Shown in pieces: positions 55,714 to 63,878 of a DNA stretch of 64,000 nucleotides; within the stretch, counting starts at the first letter, position 1; every line of letters begins with the position of its first letter. Both the position numbers and the translations under genes were made by a program. The DNA is from Alphaproteobacteria bacterium. GTDB lineage: Bacteria; Pseudomonadota; Alphaproteobacteria; Rhodobacterales; Rhodobacteraceae. Location: NCBI GenBank assembly GCA_030425925.1, contig JAUHZO010000006.1, positions 174,227-238,226 on the forward strand, read 5' to 3'. The notes beneath the pieces were generated by a model. The model had not been told where the DNA came from. It saw nothing but the letters and a program-made list of their open reading frames with translations, and searched no databases.

Positions 55714-57045
55714 ATGGCGCACGTTTCAATTTCCCTTAACAGCGAAGTCCGCGAAGAAGGCAAACCTTTGGAAGAGGCCCTACTACTGCTCGCCGATGCA
55801 ATTGAAGGCTTCTTTGGTTACAAACTAGGTGACCCTGACATCAACGAACAAAACTATCAGGCTATGCTGTGGGCTACGACTCATGTGTCTGGCTTGGTCT
55901 CGAGGCAACGCCCTGTCTATGAATTTGGGCATAGCGAGGAACAGGATGCAGAGTTGATGGAGCTGATGACAGGTTGGTTGCTCAAGCGAGCAAAAAGCTT
56001 TCTAAGTTGCCGTGCAATTTGTGTTGTTAGTGTTATGGGTTGTCATACAATCGCTGCTGAAGCCAGTTTAGAATCCTATTGCCTAGGCAATGCTTATGAG
56101 AGCTGTTTTTATTATTTCGACGGGATTATTGAAAGCGGTCTTGTTGCTGAGTTGACACCTTTGGTCGAGGGTTCGGATGCGCCAACCATATACCTCAACA
56201 GTCCAGGGGGTAATCTCCAAGAGGCGATTGAAGTGGGCCGTTTGATCCGCCAGTCAGGCATGAGTACCGCAATCGGCCATCTTGACCCATCCAACATGGA
56301 CGAATTTGGCCGACCTTTAGGCTTCCCCCAAAAAGGCATCTGCGAAAGCGCCTGTGCCTACATGTTCATGGGCGGAACAGAACGCTCGCTTGAGAATGGA
56401 CGCTTGGGCCTACACCGATTTTACTCTAACGAACGCGGCCTCTCATCTGACGAGGCGCAGTTCTTGTCCGGCATACTTGTTGAGTATCTAGTAGAAATGG
56501 GCGTTGATGCGAGGATCTTTCTGGCAGCCTCGCGCGAAAGCGCATCAGGAATGTATTACCTCTCCAAAGAGGAAGGCTTAGAGTATGACGTTATCACCCC
56601 AAGCGGCTACGATGATTTATTCTTGGAGCCTTATGCTGGAGGCATCATAGCTGCCGCCCGTCGTCTTGATCCCACAAGGCCCTATGACCATGTTGATCAA
56701 GTGACGTTCTTTTGCAGATCGGGGCAACCCTTTATCCTACTACACGCCGTATCTGGGTTTATATCTCAATCAAAAATCTTGGGGGCACATCTGGGGCACT
56801 GGAGTGATAATGTCGAAATTCCAACTCAGTCCATTGCGGTTCGCGACTCTGGTGACGAAAGTTGGTTGACCATCCCGTTACCAGCAAACGCCCGCAAGTA
56901 CATCGACGAAAAAATCAATAATGGTACGTTCGCGGTTTGGGTGCAGTACCCTCGGGCTTCCGGTGGATCTTATGGTGTGAGTTTAGATTTATCGCCAATG
57001 GATCAAAAAATGATCCGTAGCGCGTTCACACACTGCATCAACTAG
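55714..57045 (+). CDS. ClpP-fold (COG3904-like) protease with internal signal-anchor
   Basis: A 443-residue protein starting at 55714 after AGGAGACATC. Residues 1-85 are a charged soluble region of unknown type. Residues 86-117 look like a signal or anchor segment (KRAKSF, then AICVVSVMGCHTIAAEA). The remainder has ClpP/crotonase-type motifs: LNSPGG (161-166), CESAC with Ser212 as likely nucleophile, and LGLHRF with His234. If the segment is a type II anchor, the protease faces the periplasm. Internal ATGs at 55957 and 55966 could give a normal secreted form. Convergent with the protease operon. Confidence 0.65.
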   Translation: MAHVSISLNSEVREEGKPLEEALLLLADAIEGFFGYKLGDPDINEQNYQAMLWATTHVSGLVSRQRPVYEFGHSEEQDAELMELMTGWLLKRAKSFLSCRAICVVSVMGCHTIAAEASLESYCLGNAYESCFYYFDGIIESGLVAELTPLVEGSDAPTIYLNSPGGNLQEAIEVGRLIRQSGMSTAIGHLDPSNMDEFGRPLGFPQKGICESACAYMFMGGTERSLENGRLGLHRFYSNERGLSSDEAQFLSGILVEYLVEMGVDARIFLAASRESASGMYYLSKEEGLEYDVITPSGYDDLFLEPYAGGIIAAARRLDPTRPYDHVDQVTFFCRSGQPFILLHAVSGFISQSKILGAHLGHWSDNVEIPTQSIAVRDSGDESWLTIPLPANARKYIDEKINNGTFAVWVQYPRASGGSYGVSLDLSPMDQKMIRSAFTHCIN

Positions 57046-57451
57046 AGCGTGTTCGCGCTAATCCGATTCGGCCCCCCTAAGTCTTTGATCTTTGATCCCC
57101 TTCTTTGTTGAGTACAAGATTGTCCTGCAGCGCGTCTTGACCGATCAAAGTACAGAGTACTGCGGCAAGGTTGCAAACCACGCCTATCATTTAGACACCT
57201 CAACCTGTCGCTGCTACTTGACAATCTCTTCCGGGCTATGCCGCTTCGGAGCTGATATGATCCTCTGTTTTGTTAAACATTACGGCGGACCATTTCACGT
57301 GAGAAAGTTCAGCAAAGGGACTCAAAACAGGGCTTCACCGCTCTAGTTATAAGTACTTCGGACCATTGGTATGAAACAGCTCCGCGGTCCGTCAATGTGC
57401 GCCGGGCGGATAGCCAAACGTCGCCAGCCCGGAGCCACCTCACAAAACACA
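57046..57451. other. 406-base gap between convergent protease genes
   Basis: I see no convincing gene. The only structures are AGCG-TGTT-CGCGCT just after the stop and a short TTTGATC direct duplication near 57084. A two-way terminator is expected but no strong hairpin with a T-run is visible. Confidence 0.5.
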
Positions 57452-58768
57452 TCATTGCGCCTCAAGGAAGTACACACTGACATAGCCTTCCCGTCCGTTT
57501 ACGCGTACTTTTGTCCAAATCTCTTTATCATCGACACATTGCTTTGCTTGGCTGGCCAATGTGGAGTTGGTCGGAGTTTGGTGATAACGAGAGCAAATTT
57601 CGCTGCATTGGCGTCCGCGTCTTGTCTCTTTGAACCACCAAGAGTTTGGCTGGACAACTTGAACACGCTGACCTCGGTTTGCAGTTGCGACAACGCGATC
57701 GGCAAGTGAGGCACCGGCGCGAATGTTTACAAACTGATTGACGTTGACAATTTTTGCGAAATTAGAGTTACTGGCGCAAAACACCGAAGATACATCTGTC
57801 TTTGAGCCAAAAATCCTATTTGCATTATTTTGCAGCTCTTGAAGTCCTTTAATCACATCCGTTGATATATTCGAAATTTCTTTTTCGCGCTGAAAGGTTG
57901 CATATATTTTATTGTCGTCAAAAACATGCCAATATCCACCAGATCGCATAATATTTTGTAGATTTATTGTTAATTCGCATGGTTGAAGCGCCTCCTCTCC
58001 GAAGCCCGTTTCAGATTTTAAGGTTATTGCTTCAGTATTAAACTCACTGATTTTTATCTGCTCAACAGACACACCACTCGCATAGCCAACGGTCGCGTTG
58101 CAGAAGTTTGTAAAGGCTTCATAGATATTTGGATTGGGCGCAACAGGATATATTCCAATATCAAAGTCCAAAGCATCACCCACAGTTTGAATATAAAACA
58201 TATCTGGAGGCAAAGTATCTAAAAACTTTAAAAGTAAGTTCTCCGACATGCGATAAGATTGTGTCCGCAAATCGACGATTTTTTTAACAGACTGTAATGC
58301 AACTTGATAAGCCAGCTTTACCTCAGCAGCAGTATAACTAGATTCCGGCAGTATTAGGTCTGGTGCATGAAAACCAAGCCGACCCATTGGATGCAAAATT
58401 GGTCGAACAGTACTAACCCCGGCCGCTGTCACCCCTCCTGATAAAAATGCAACTGCACACGCGCTTTCACATTTATGGCCTTTTGCGACGGCTGTGCCCA
58501 TATAGTCCCAAGATCCGATGAACTCAGCTATTTTAATTCCTTCAAGAAATGATCCTCCCGGACTATTTAAACATAGCCGAAAGGGTTCCGCTGAATTCAA
58601 GTTTGCAACAGATTTTCTTAGCTTATCAGCATCTCCTTCAACAATTTCCCCTTCCAAGATCAACAAGCATTGCATCAATTCATCGTTGTATACCCTGACA
58701 CTCGCAGCGGAAGCAGCTTGAATGAATAATATTGAAAGTGCAGTCGCTAAAAATACGAGTTTCTTCAT
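57452..58768 (-). CDS. Secreted ClpP-fold protease with C-terminal SH3 domain
   Basis: A 438-residue protein with signal peptide MKKLVFLATALSILFIQAAS. The ClpP/COG3904-like domain carries LNSPGG (67-72), CESAC with Ser102, and LGFHAPD with His134. After a middle region of unknown fold, residues ~365-438 form a bacterial SH3-like domain (FVNIRAGASLADRVV and WTKVRVNGREGYVSVYFL), usually a peptidoglycan or wall binder. The start at 58768 is one base after the OmpA-like stop. This gene is strikingly AT-rich beside its neighbours, suggesting a separate origin. Confidence 0.78.
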   Translation of the reverse strand: MKKLVFLATALSILFIQAASAASVRVYNDELMQCLLILEGEIVEGDADKLRKSVANLNSAEPFRLCLNSPGGSFLEGIKIAEFIGSWDYMGTAVAKGHKCESACAVAFLSGGVTAAGVSTVRPILHPMGRLGFHAPDLILPESSYTAAEVKLAYQVALQSVKKIVDLRTQSYRMSENLLLKFLDTLPPDMFYIQTVGDALDFDIGIYPVAPNPNIYEAFTNFCNATVGYASGVSVEQIKISEFNTEAITLKSETGFGEEALQPCELTINLQNIMRSGGYWHVFDDNKIYATFQREKEISNISTDVIKGLQELQNNANRIFGSKTDVSSVFCASNSNFAKIVNVNQFVNIRAGASLADRVVATANRGQRVQVVQPNSWWFKETRRGRQCSEICSRYHQTPTNSTLASQAKQCVDDKEIWTKVRVNGREGYVSVYFLEAQ

Positions 58769-58769
58769 T

Positions 58770-59423
58770 TTATTCCACCAGCAAGATTTGGACACGTCGG
58801 TTTGCAGGGTGCGCTGGGTCAGCGGGAAAGCGTAGGAAGTCGAAGCCCATGCCGGAGGTATTGATCCGATACAGTGGGATGTTCGCAGTCTGGCTTAGGA
58901 ACGCAGCGACGGAATTCGCCCGCTTCAGACTAAGGTCCTTGTTGTAAGCAGCGGAGCCTACCCCGTCGGTATGTCCCATGAGAACGAGGCGTGCACGGCT
59001 GAAGTCTATTTCTTTCAGGTCTTTCGCAACAGCGTACAGCGGCGCAAGTTGGTCAGGGCGGAGGTTCGCGCTGTTGTAATCAAACAGGATCTCCAGATCG
59101 ATTGATGGCAGAGGCTCGACGCGATCTTCGACTTTTACCACGTCATCGTCTTTTTCCACCTCGGAACGGTCCACGATACCAAGGTTCACGACATCACTGA
59201 GACTGAAGGAGCGTGACGAGCGCTGTGTGTTTTTGCACGACGCATGATCAGGGGTCGTCAGGCAATTCACTGGTGCATCAGGTGCCACCAGTGGTTTGTT
59301 CTGAACCTTGGGTTCGTCATCCAGATTAAACGAGTCCAGCGTGACAACGGACTGGGCAAAAGATGCGGCTGAAGCCATTAGCCAAAAACCCAAGGCGGCT
59401 CCAAATGTTTTTCCTGAAGTCAT
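58770..59423 (-). CDS. OmpA-like peptidoglycan-binding protein
   Basis: A 217-residue protein with signal peptide (cut near SFA-QS), a low-complexity linker, and a C-terminal OmpA domain (residues ~109-217): ILFDYNSANLRP, GHTDGVGSAAYN with Asp153, LSLKRANSV with Arg168 and NRRVQI. Asp and Arg at these positions bind diaminopimelate in peptidoglycan. No lipobox Cys and no beta-barrel. It lies between the trypsin-like gene (20 bases) and the ClpP-SH3 gene (1 base) and probably anchors the system to the wall. Confidence 0.88.
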   Translation of the reverse strand: MTSGKTFGAALGFWLMASAASFAQSVVTLDSFNLDDEPKVQNKPLVAPDAPVNCLTTPDHASCKNTQRSSRSFSLSDVVNLGIVDRSEVEKDDDVVKVEDRVEPLPSIDLEILFDYNSANLRPDQLAPLYAVAKDLKEIDFSRARLVLMGHTDGVGSAAYNKDLSLKRANSVAAFLSQTANIPLYRINTSGMGFDFLRFPADPAHPANRRVQILLVE

Positions 59424-59443
59424 GTCCTTGCATCCCCTCTCAC

Positions 59444-60721
59444 TCAGTCGGCAATTGAATATGTGGCAGTAGTATAAGTTACAGTGTAGGCGCCAGCGGA
59501 AAGCTGACCAGAAGAACGAGTGCCTACAACACCTCGCAAGGCTCGCAGTGCTTGCTTAACATCATCTTGGCTCATGCCATCCTTTTGGCAGATGTAGCCG
59601 AGGTGATGCTCACCTCGCTCGTCTTCTGCCTGCACGATTATGCCGTATTTTGAGGCCGCGTTATTCACATAGCGCGTATCACCATCACCCGATTTACTGA
59701 CGTCGAAAATATTCGCTGGTATCGGTGTCAGCTTACCTCCAGATGACAGGTCGAATAGAAACGGTGAACAGTTCGCAGGCACAATGGCTTCCACCGTCAA
59801 TACCTCACCAGTGCGCACTGTGGCTGGTGAAACTTTGACCTTGTTTTCCAGATCACTTGTAACTGGAACATTTGGAACAAGGGCCGCAAGGATTAGCGAA
59901 TGTGACAGAATTTCGCGCATTGGGATTGCGAAGTTCACACTGTCCCGCTTTGATCCCGCATGGTGTAAACCAACAACCTGCTGAAGTGATGCATCAATGA
60001 CAGGTGACCCAGAATTCCCAGGCAGCGTATCACATGTATGCAGCAGCCTATTGTCTGACACCGCTGGTGAGTTGGCTCTACATTTCTCCCGGCTGATACG
60101 TTGTGCTTCTCCCATCGGATGGCCAATGACCCAGTAAGGGTCGCCCACCTGCGGTAGGCGGTCTGATAGTTTGAGCTTTCCGTACTCCGCCGATGGATCG
60201 CCAAAAACCTCTAGAATAGCGAAATCCAGATCCTTACTAGCCTCTAGTGGTACCGGGTTCACTTCAAAAATCTTCGTACCTTCTGTCACGCCTTGCTGAA
60301 CGTAGCCGACAACAAATTTCACAGCTTCAATGGTAGTCGCCTTAACATGGTCATTATCAAGGATGCCCGGAACACAGTGATGATTGGTCAGCAGGTAGTT
60401 TTCTGAAACAATGAAGGCTGTGCATGGCGCGACAGGGCTAACTTTCGAGTCAGTCAAAATGTCCAAACGCCCGACAGCCCTGCCCATTCTCGCGAACACG
60501 CTATCGGCTGAGTAGTTCTGTATCGGTTCGTTGTTGTAGTCTCCAACAGCCAACTCAAGTTGCATGTCACTCGAACCGGCAGCCGACTGCTTCTGGTTCA
60601 ACACGACCTTCCCAAAGCTCGCACGATCAAAGCCGATAAATTCCTGCGCGTGTGCAGCTGACGATATCAACAATGAAAAACAAGCCAGCGCGGTTCTAAG
60701 AGGCAGCATGCCCATATCCAT
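59444..60721 (-). CDS. Secreted trypsin-like serine protease
   Basis: A ~425-residue exported S1-type protease. The signal peptide ends near AHA-QE. The triad is His115 (LTNHHC), Asp166 (DLDFAIL) and Ser237 (LPGNSGSP), with paired cysteines nearby. About 170 residues follow the protease domain with no recognised fold. Starts at 60721, 60715 or 60709 are possible and none has a strong ribosome site. It is the first gene of the three-gene envelope operon. Confidence 0.85.
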   Translation of the reverse strand: MDMGMLPLRTALACFSLLISSAAHAQEFIGFDRASFGKVVLNQKQSAAGSSDMQLELAVGDYNNEPIQNYSADSVFARMGRAVGRLDILTDSKVSPVAPCTAFIVSENYLLTNHHCVPGILDNDHVKATTIEAVKFVVGYVQQGVTEGTKIFEVNPVPLEASKDLDFAILEVFGDPSAEYGKLKLSDRLPQVGDPYWVIGHPMGEAQRISREKCRANSPAVSDNRLLHTCDTLPGNSGSPVIDASLQQVVGLHHAGSKRDSVNFAIPMREILSHSLILAALVPNVPVTSDLENKVKVSPATVRTGEVLTVEAIVPANCSPFLFDLSSGGKLTPIPANIFDVSKSGDGDTRYVNNAASKYGIIVQAEDERGEHHLGYICQKDGMSQDDVKQALRALRGVVGTRSSGQLSAGAYTVTYTTATYSIAD

Positions 60722-60829
60722 CAACAATCAAAGATCGTAAACAGACTAATGCGTGGCGATGGTTTCGGTCCAGCCAGTTGTCCCACTGCATTGCCCCATA
60801 GTCTGGCCGACCTCTGATATCCCCTTCCA

Positions 60830-60874
60830 TCACTTACCACTGGCCTGTTCCTTCACCAGATCAAGCGCCTTACG
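60830..60874 (-). pseudogene. Remnant 3' end of an unidentified gene cut by the IS element
   Basis: Reading the minus strand from the IS edge gives RKALDLVKEQASGK then TGA at 60832-60830, a coding-like tail. The matching 5' part is not found on the other side of the IS. Too short to name. Confidence 0.3.
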
Positions 60875-62544
60875 CCGACATTCCTCAAGTGGCGTGTCGT
60901 TTGATGTGAAGATCGCCTGAATCCGACCGCAGGACAAGCGTTTTTCGCCCTGAGCGGACCTGCGTTCGCGCAGGCTGCGGAAACTGGGCGGATCAGACCG
61001 CGAAACCGCTGTGTTGTGTCCGGGCGACGGCGTTTTTCAGCGCAGCGTGCAGACCTGTCCTGCCGCTTTCGTTCAGTTTGGGCGTGGATCGCCGTCACGC
61101 GCATGACGGTGGCGCTCGAAGACGGCGGATCGCGGCGAGTATGGCGCGCACCATCGGGCCGGTGACGGCCACCTCGGCCAGCTGGAAGGTGATGGCGCGG
61201 GCGTGGCGCACGACACGTGCACCGATCTTGATCAGCTTCAGCTGCAGGCTGGTCAACGACCAGTCCGCCATGGCCTCGGGCAGCTCAATGCAGCGCAAGA
61301 AGGTGGCCAGGTTGTAGGCCAACGCGTGTAGTTGCAGCCGCACCTCGTTGTCACGGAACTTACGGCATGACAGCCGCGTCCAGCGAAAGGCATGCTTGCC
61401 TTCCTTGATGTGCTGCTCGGCGGTGCCGCGCTGGTTGTAGAACCGCACGATCCAGTCCGGGTCCATGGGCATGTTGGTGACGATGAAGCCGACACGCGGG
61501 AACAACTCGCCCGGGTGCCATTCGATCTTGGCGATCACGCGGCGCGGCGTGTCCCAGGACGCCGCCTGATAGTCGAAATCCTCGAAGAAGCGCTTCACCT
61601 TGGTCTGCGAAGGTCGCCCCACGGGCCGCGTCAGCCGATGCGCGATCTTCTCGCGCAAGACCGCGTTGGCGGGCAGCCGGATGGCATAAAAAAAACTGGC
61701 CTCTTCCAGCCGCTCATAGAGCCCGGGGATCGCATAGGCGGCATCGGCGCGGAAGAACCTGCCGCCAAGGTCACGCTCAGCATACCGGGCGATGACGGGG
61801 TCGAGGACACCCCGCCAACCCTCGGCGCTGTGGACATTGCCATGGCGCAGGGCGCAGCGTTCCAGCATCCCGAACTGGTTGAACAGGAAGTTGGGGTGGT
61901 AGCAGGTGCAGTCGAAATGCCCATTCCAGGCAGCACCTTCCTGATCGCCATGGGTCGGGCTGACCGAGCTGTCCATGTCCAGCACGATGTACTTCAGCCC
62001 ATTGCGGTCATGGAACCGGTCGATCCATTGCCCGTTCAGGTCGGCCAGCGCCGCCCGGTTCTCGGCCATAGCAAGCGTCTCGGTCTCGAACCGTCCCATC
62101 TGCGAGGCCGATGCCGCCTGCGCGTCAACGGCACGGCCGCCCACGACCTGGCGCATGACCGGGTCAATAGCCAGTCGATCAGCATCGTTGACGTCCTCGT
62201 ATCCAGCCAGTCGCCCGAACACCGATTGCCGAAACAGCTCGTCAAGACGATGGACGGTGTTCTTGCCGCGTCGGGTGTCTCGCAGCGCCGTTGCCGCCAG
62301 ATCGGACAACCCGAGCGCGTCATCAAGCTCCCGCATCACGAGTAGGCCGCCGTCGGAACTGAGCTGCGTGCCGCGAAACTCCAGCCGCACGCGAGCGTCG
62401 AAATCAACCCGATCTGCCCGCTGCAAGCCCGCACCCTCTGGGTGATCCATGAAACGCGCCCCTCGCAGCCTTCAACACCATGATTTATATAGGCAATATC
62501 ATGGTCACGAGAGCGAAATCAGCGACTTACTTGGGGAATGTGGG
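60875..62544 (-). mobile_element. IS1380-family insertion sequence
   Basis: The imperfect terminal repeats are CCGACATTCCTCAAGT at 60875-60890 and, inverted, ACTTGGGGAATGTGGG at 62529-62544 (14 of 16 match). They enclose one transposase gene. The 1670-base length fits the family. Flanks (TACG on the left, TTGA on the right) show no target duplication. Bases 60891-61094 hold no credible gene. Confidence 0.75.
61095..62450 (-). CDS. IS1380-family transposase
   Basis: A 451-residue DDE transposase with typical IS1380 segments: FRGTQLSSDGGLLVMRELDD, VLDMDSSVSPTHGDQEGA with the first catalytic Asp, FFRADAAYA with the second, and FYNQRGTAEQHIKEGKHAF with the Glu. The gene is intact and of normal length. 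It is GC-rich like the chromosome, unlike the surrounding island. Confidence 0.93.
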   Translation of the reverse strand: MDHPEGAGLQRADRVDFDARVRLEFRGTQLSSDGGLLVMRELDDALGLSDLAATALRDTRRGKNTVHRLDELFRQSVFGRLAGYEDVNDADRLAIDPVMRQVVGGRAVDAQAASASQMGRFETETLAMAENRAALADLNGQWIDRFHDRNGLKYIVLDMDSSVSPTHGDQEGAAWNGHFDCTCYHPNFLFNQFGMLERCALRHGNVHSAEGWRGVLDPVIARYAERDLGGRFFRADAAYAIPGLYERLEEASFFYAIRLPANAVLREKIAHRLTRPVGRPSQTKVKRFFEDFDYQAASWDTPRRVIAKIEWHPGELFPRVGFIVTNMPMDPDWIVRFYNQRGTAEQHIKEGKHAFRWTRLSCRKFRDNEVRLQLHALAYNLATFLRCIELPEAMADWSLTSLQLKLIKIGARVVRHARAITFQLAEVAVTGPMVRAILAAIRRLRAPPSCA

Positions 62545-62597
62545 TTGATATTTAGGGTTGTTGATGTCTACACCATTATTTTCCTCTAGGATAATAG

Positions 62598-63131
62598 ATG
62601 TCGATACCATTTCTGATCATAACCTGTACTGCATGTGACTTCCGTGGTAACTCACTCGCGACCGTTGGGCAATTCTTATGGAGCCACAAAGGACAAACCT
62701 TCCAGTTCGAACGGCGTCTAGGCCTTTGCCTTGACTGCAACAAAGTCGTTGCGATTGAAGACTTGCCCGATGCCGAAACCATGGAACGTGCCCGCACTAT
62801 TCGCGCATCCTACACTGGCAAGCCGTTGTTGAGGTTTCTCGAACCTGATTACGCAAAGTACCTCGCTAGCCAGGCCGGGTTTGATTTATTGGAAGAGGTG
62901 CTTGCACTCGACCGTCAGCCCGTGTGCCTTCAATGTGGGAGAAGTGCTGTCCGACCGATCGTACGACCCGAAGGTGTTAACAGCCAGGCCTCGGTTTCGC
63001 TGAACCTTGGTCATCCTTGGTGTGCAGGCACACTTCAGGTTCAAGGTTCCGGTAGCTTGCGATTAGGTGTTCGAGCAAAAACATATGTCTACAATATCTA
63101 CGGCCAGATGATTTCGTCCTACTACGAGTAA
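62598..63131 (+). CDS. Hypothetical protein with two zinc-ribbon-like clusters
   Basis: A 177-residue protein not recognised as a named family. Cys10-x2-Cys13 pairs with Cys44-x2-Cys47 as one likely zinc ribbon; Cys110-x2-Cys113 with His139-x2-Cys142 makes a second. It has no signal peptide. The hydrolase gene begins 15 bases after the stop, so the two are probably co-transcribed. It could bind nucleic acid or a protein partner. Confidence 0.65.
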   Translation: MSIPFLIITCTACDFRGNSLATVGQFLWSHKGQTFQFERRLGLCLDCNKVVAIEDLPDAETMERARTIRASYTGKPLLRFLEPDYAKYLASQAGFDLLEEVLALDRQPVCLQCGRSAVRPIVRPEGVNSQASVSLNLGHPWCAGTLQVQGSGSLRLGVRAKTYVYNIYGQMISSYYE

Positions 63132-63146
63132 GCAGAAAGTGCGGAC

Positions 63147-63704
63147 ATGAGAGACACTTTATACTACCTACCGGGGCGGGGCGGCCAGATCACAACTGGT
63201 CTGGGTCAGTGCCTGCTGGATCGGGGATTCTCAGTCTCAGGACGTGAAACACGTGGCGCGTTTCTGAAGCTTACCTTCCAGCAGCAAATGGATGCGATTT
63301 GCAACGACCTTCAAGGTGAGTTCTGGCACGAGGGCGCCAAGCTGGTTGCCGTATCCTATGGGTGCTACCTGTTTTTACATGCGCAGCTCGCTATGCCAGC
63401 GTTCCCCGGCCATGTATTGTTGCTCTCACCGGTGCTTGGTGGAGCGTTCTCTAACTCATCAGGTGTCGGGTTTATTCCACCAAGGGCCGAGCAACTGGGC
63501 CAAGCCGTAGCAAGGCGCGAGTTTCCACGCCTCACTCAGGCCGAAATTTATGTTGGTTCAGACGATTGGCAGAGCAATCCAGAAGCGGTGCGTGCGTTTG
63601 GTGAACGCGTGTCCGTTCCAGTGACGGTTGTCGAAGGGAGAGGCCATATGCTCGGGGTGGACTATGTTGGCCCACTCTTGGATCGCTGGCTTGGTAAGGT
63701 CTAA
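63147..63704 (+). CDS. Small alpha/beta hydrolase
   Basis: A 185-residue alpha/beta-hydrolase-like protein. The nucleophile elbow is VAVSYGC (Ser70, with Ala where the first Gly of GxSxG is usual), the acid is Asp139 or Asp140 (VGSDDWQ) and the base His167 (GRGHMLG). The N-terminal YYLPGRGGQ is like an oxyanion loop. Small size implies no lid domain. Substrate unknown. Paired with the zinc-ribbon gene. Confidence 0.75.
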   Translation: MRDTLYYLPGRGGQITTGLGQCLLDRGFSVSGRETRGAFLKLTFQQQMDAICNDLQGEFWHEGAKLVAVSYGCYLFLHAQLAMPAFPGHVLLLSPVLGGAFSNSSGVGFIPPRAEQLGQAVARREFPRLTQAEIYVGSDDWQSNPEAVRAFGERVSVPVTVVEGRGHMLGVDYVGPLLDRWLGKV

Positions 63705-63808
63705 TGCATTTAATCCTCAGAAAGTATTTGGGGGTCAATTGCATGCAAATGGGGAGAGTTTTCTACAAATGTGCGGGTCACCAGGATTGAGGGGGGTAGT
63801 TTCGATAA

Positions 63809-63878
63809 ATGTCTGATCTGGGTAGGTTCCTTGTTGCGCAGGAGCAGAACTATCCTGCGGCTCTTTCTGAGTTGACTA
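63809..63878 (+). pseudogene. DUF1810-like gene truncated by an IS5-type element
   Basis: The ATG at 63809 begins MSDLGRFLVAQEQNYPAAL, which closely matches the N-terminus of DUF1810 proteins (DLxRFxxAQxxxYxxALxEL). The frame continues only to the CTAGGGTCC that begins the insertion element. The remainder of the gene would lie beyond the element, outside the window. Confidence 0.6.

Noticed and set aside
57371..57709. 112-residue plus-strand open frame near the end of the ClpP-SH3 gene
   Set aside because: It is mostly antisense to the SH3 domain coding sequence and lacks a convincing ribosome site or motif.
60853..61104. 83-residue minus-strand open frame at the left end of the IS
   Set aside because: It spans the IS terminal repeat, has no ribosome site and has shadow-like composition.
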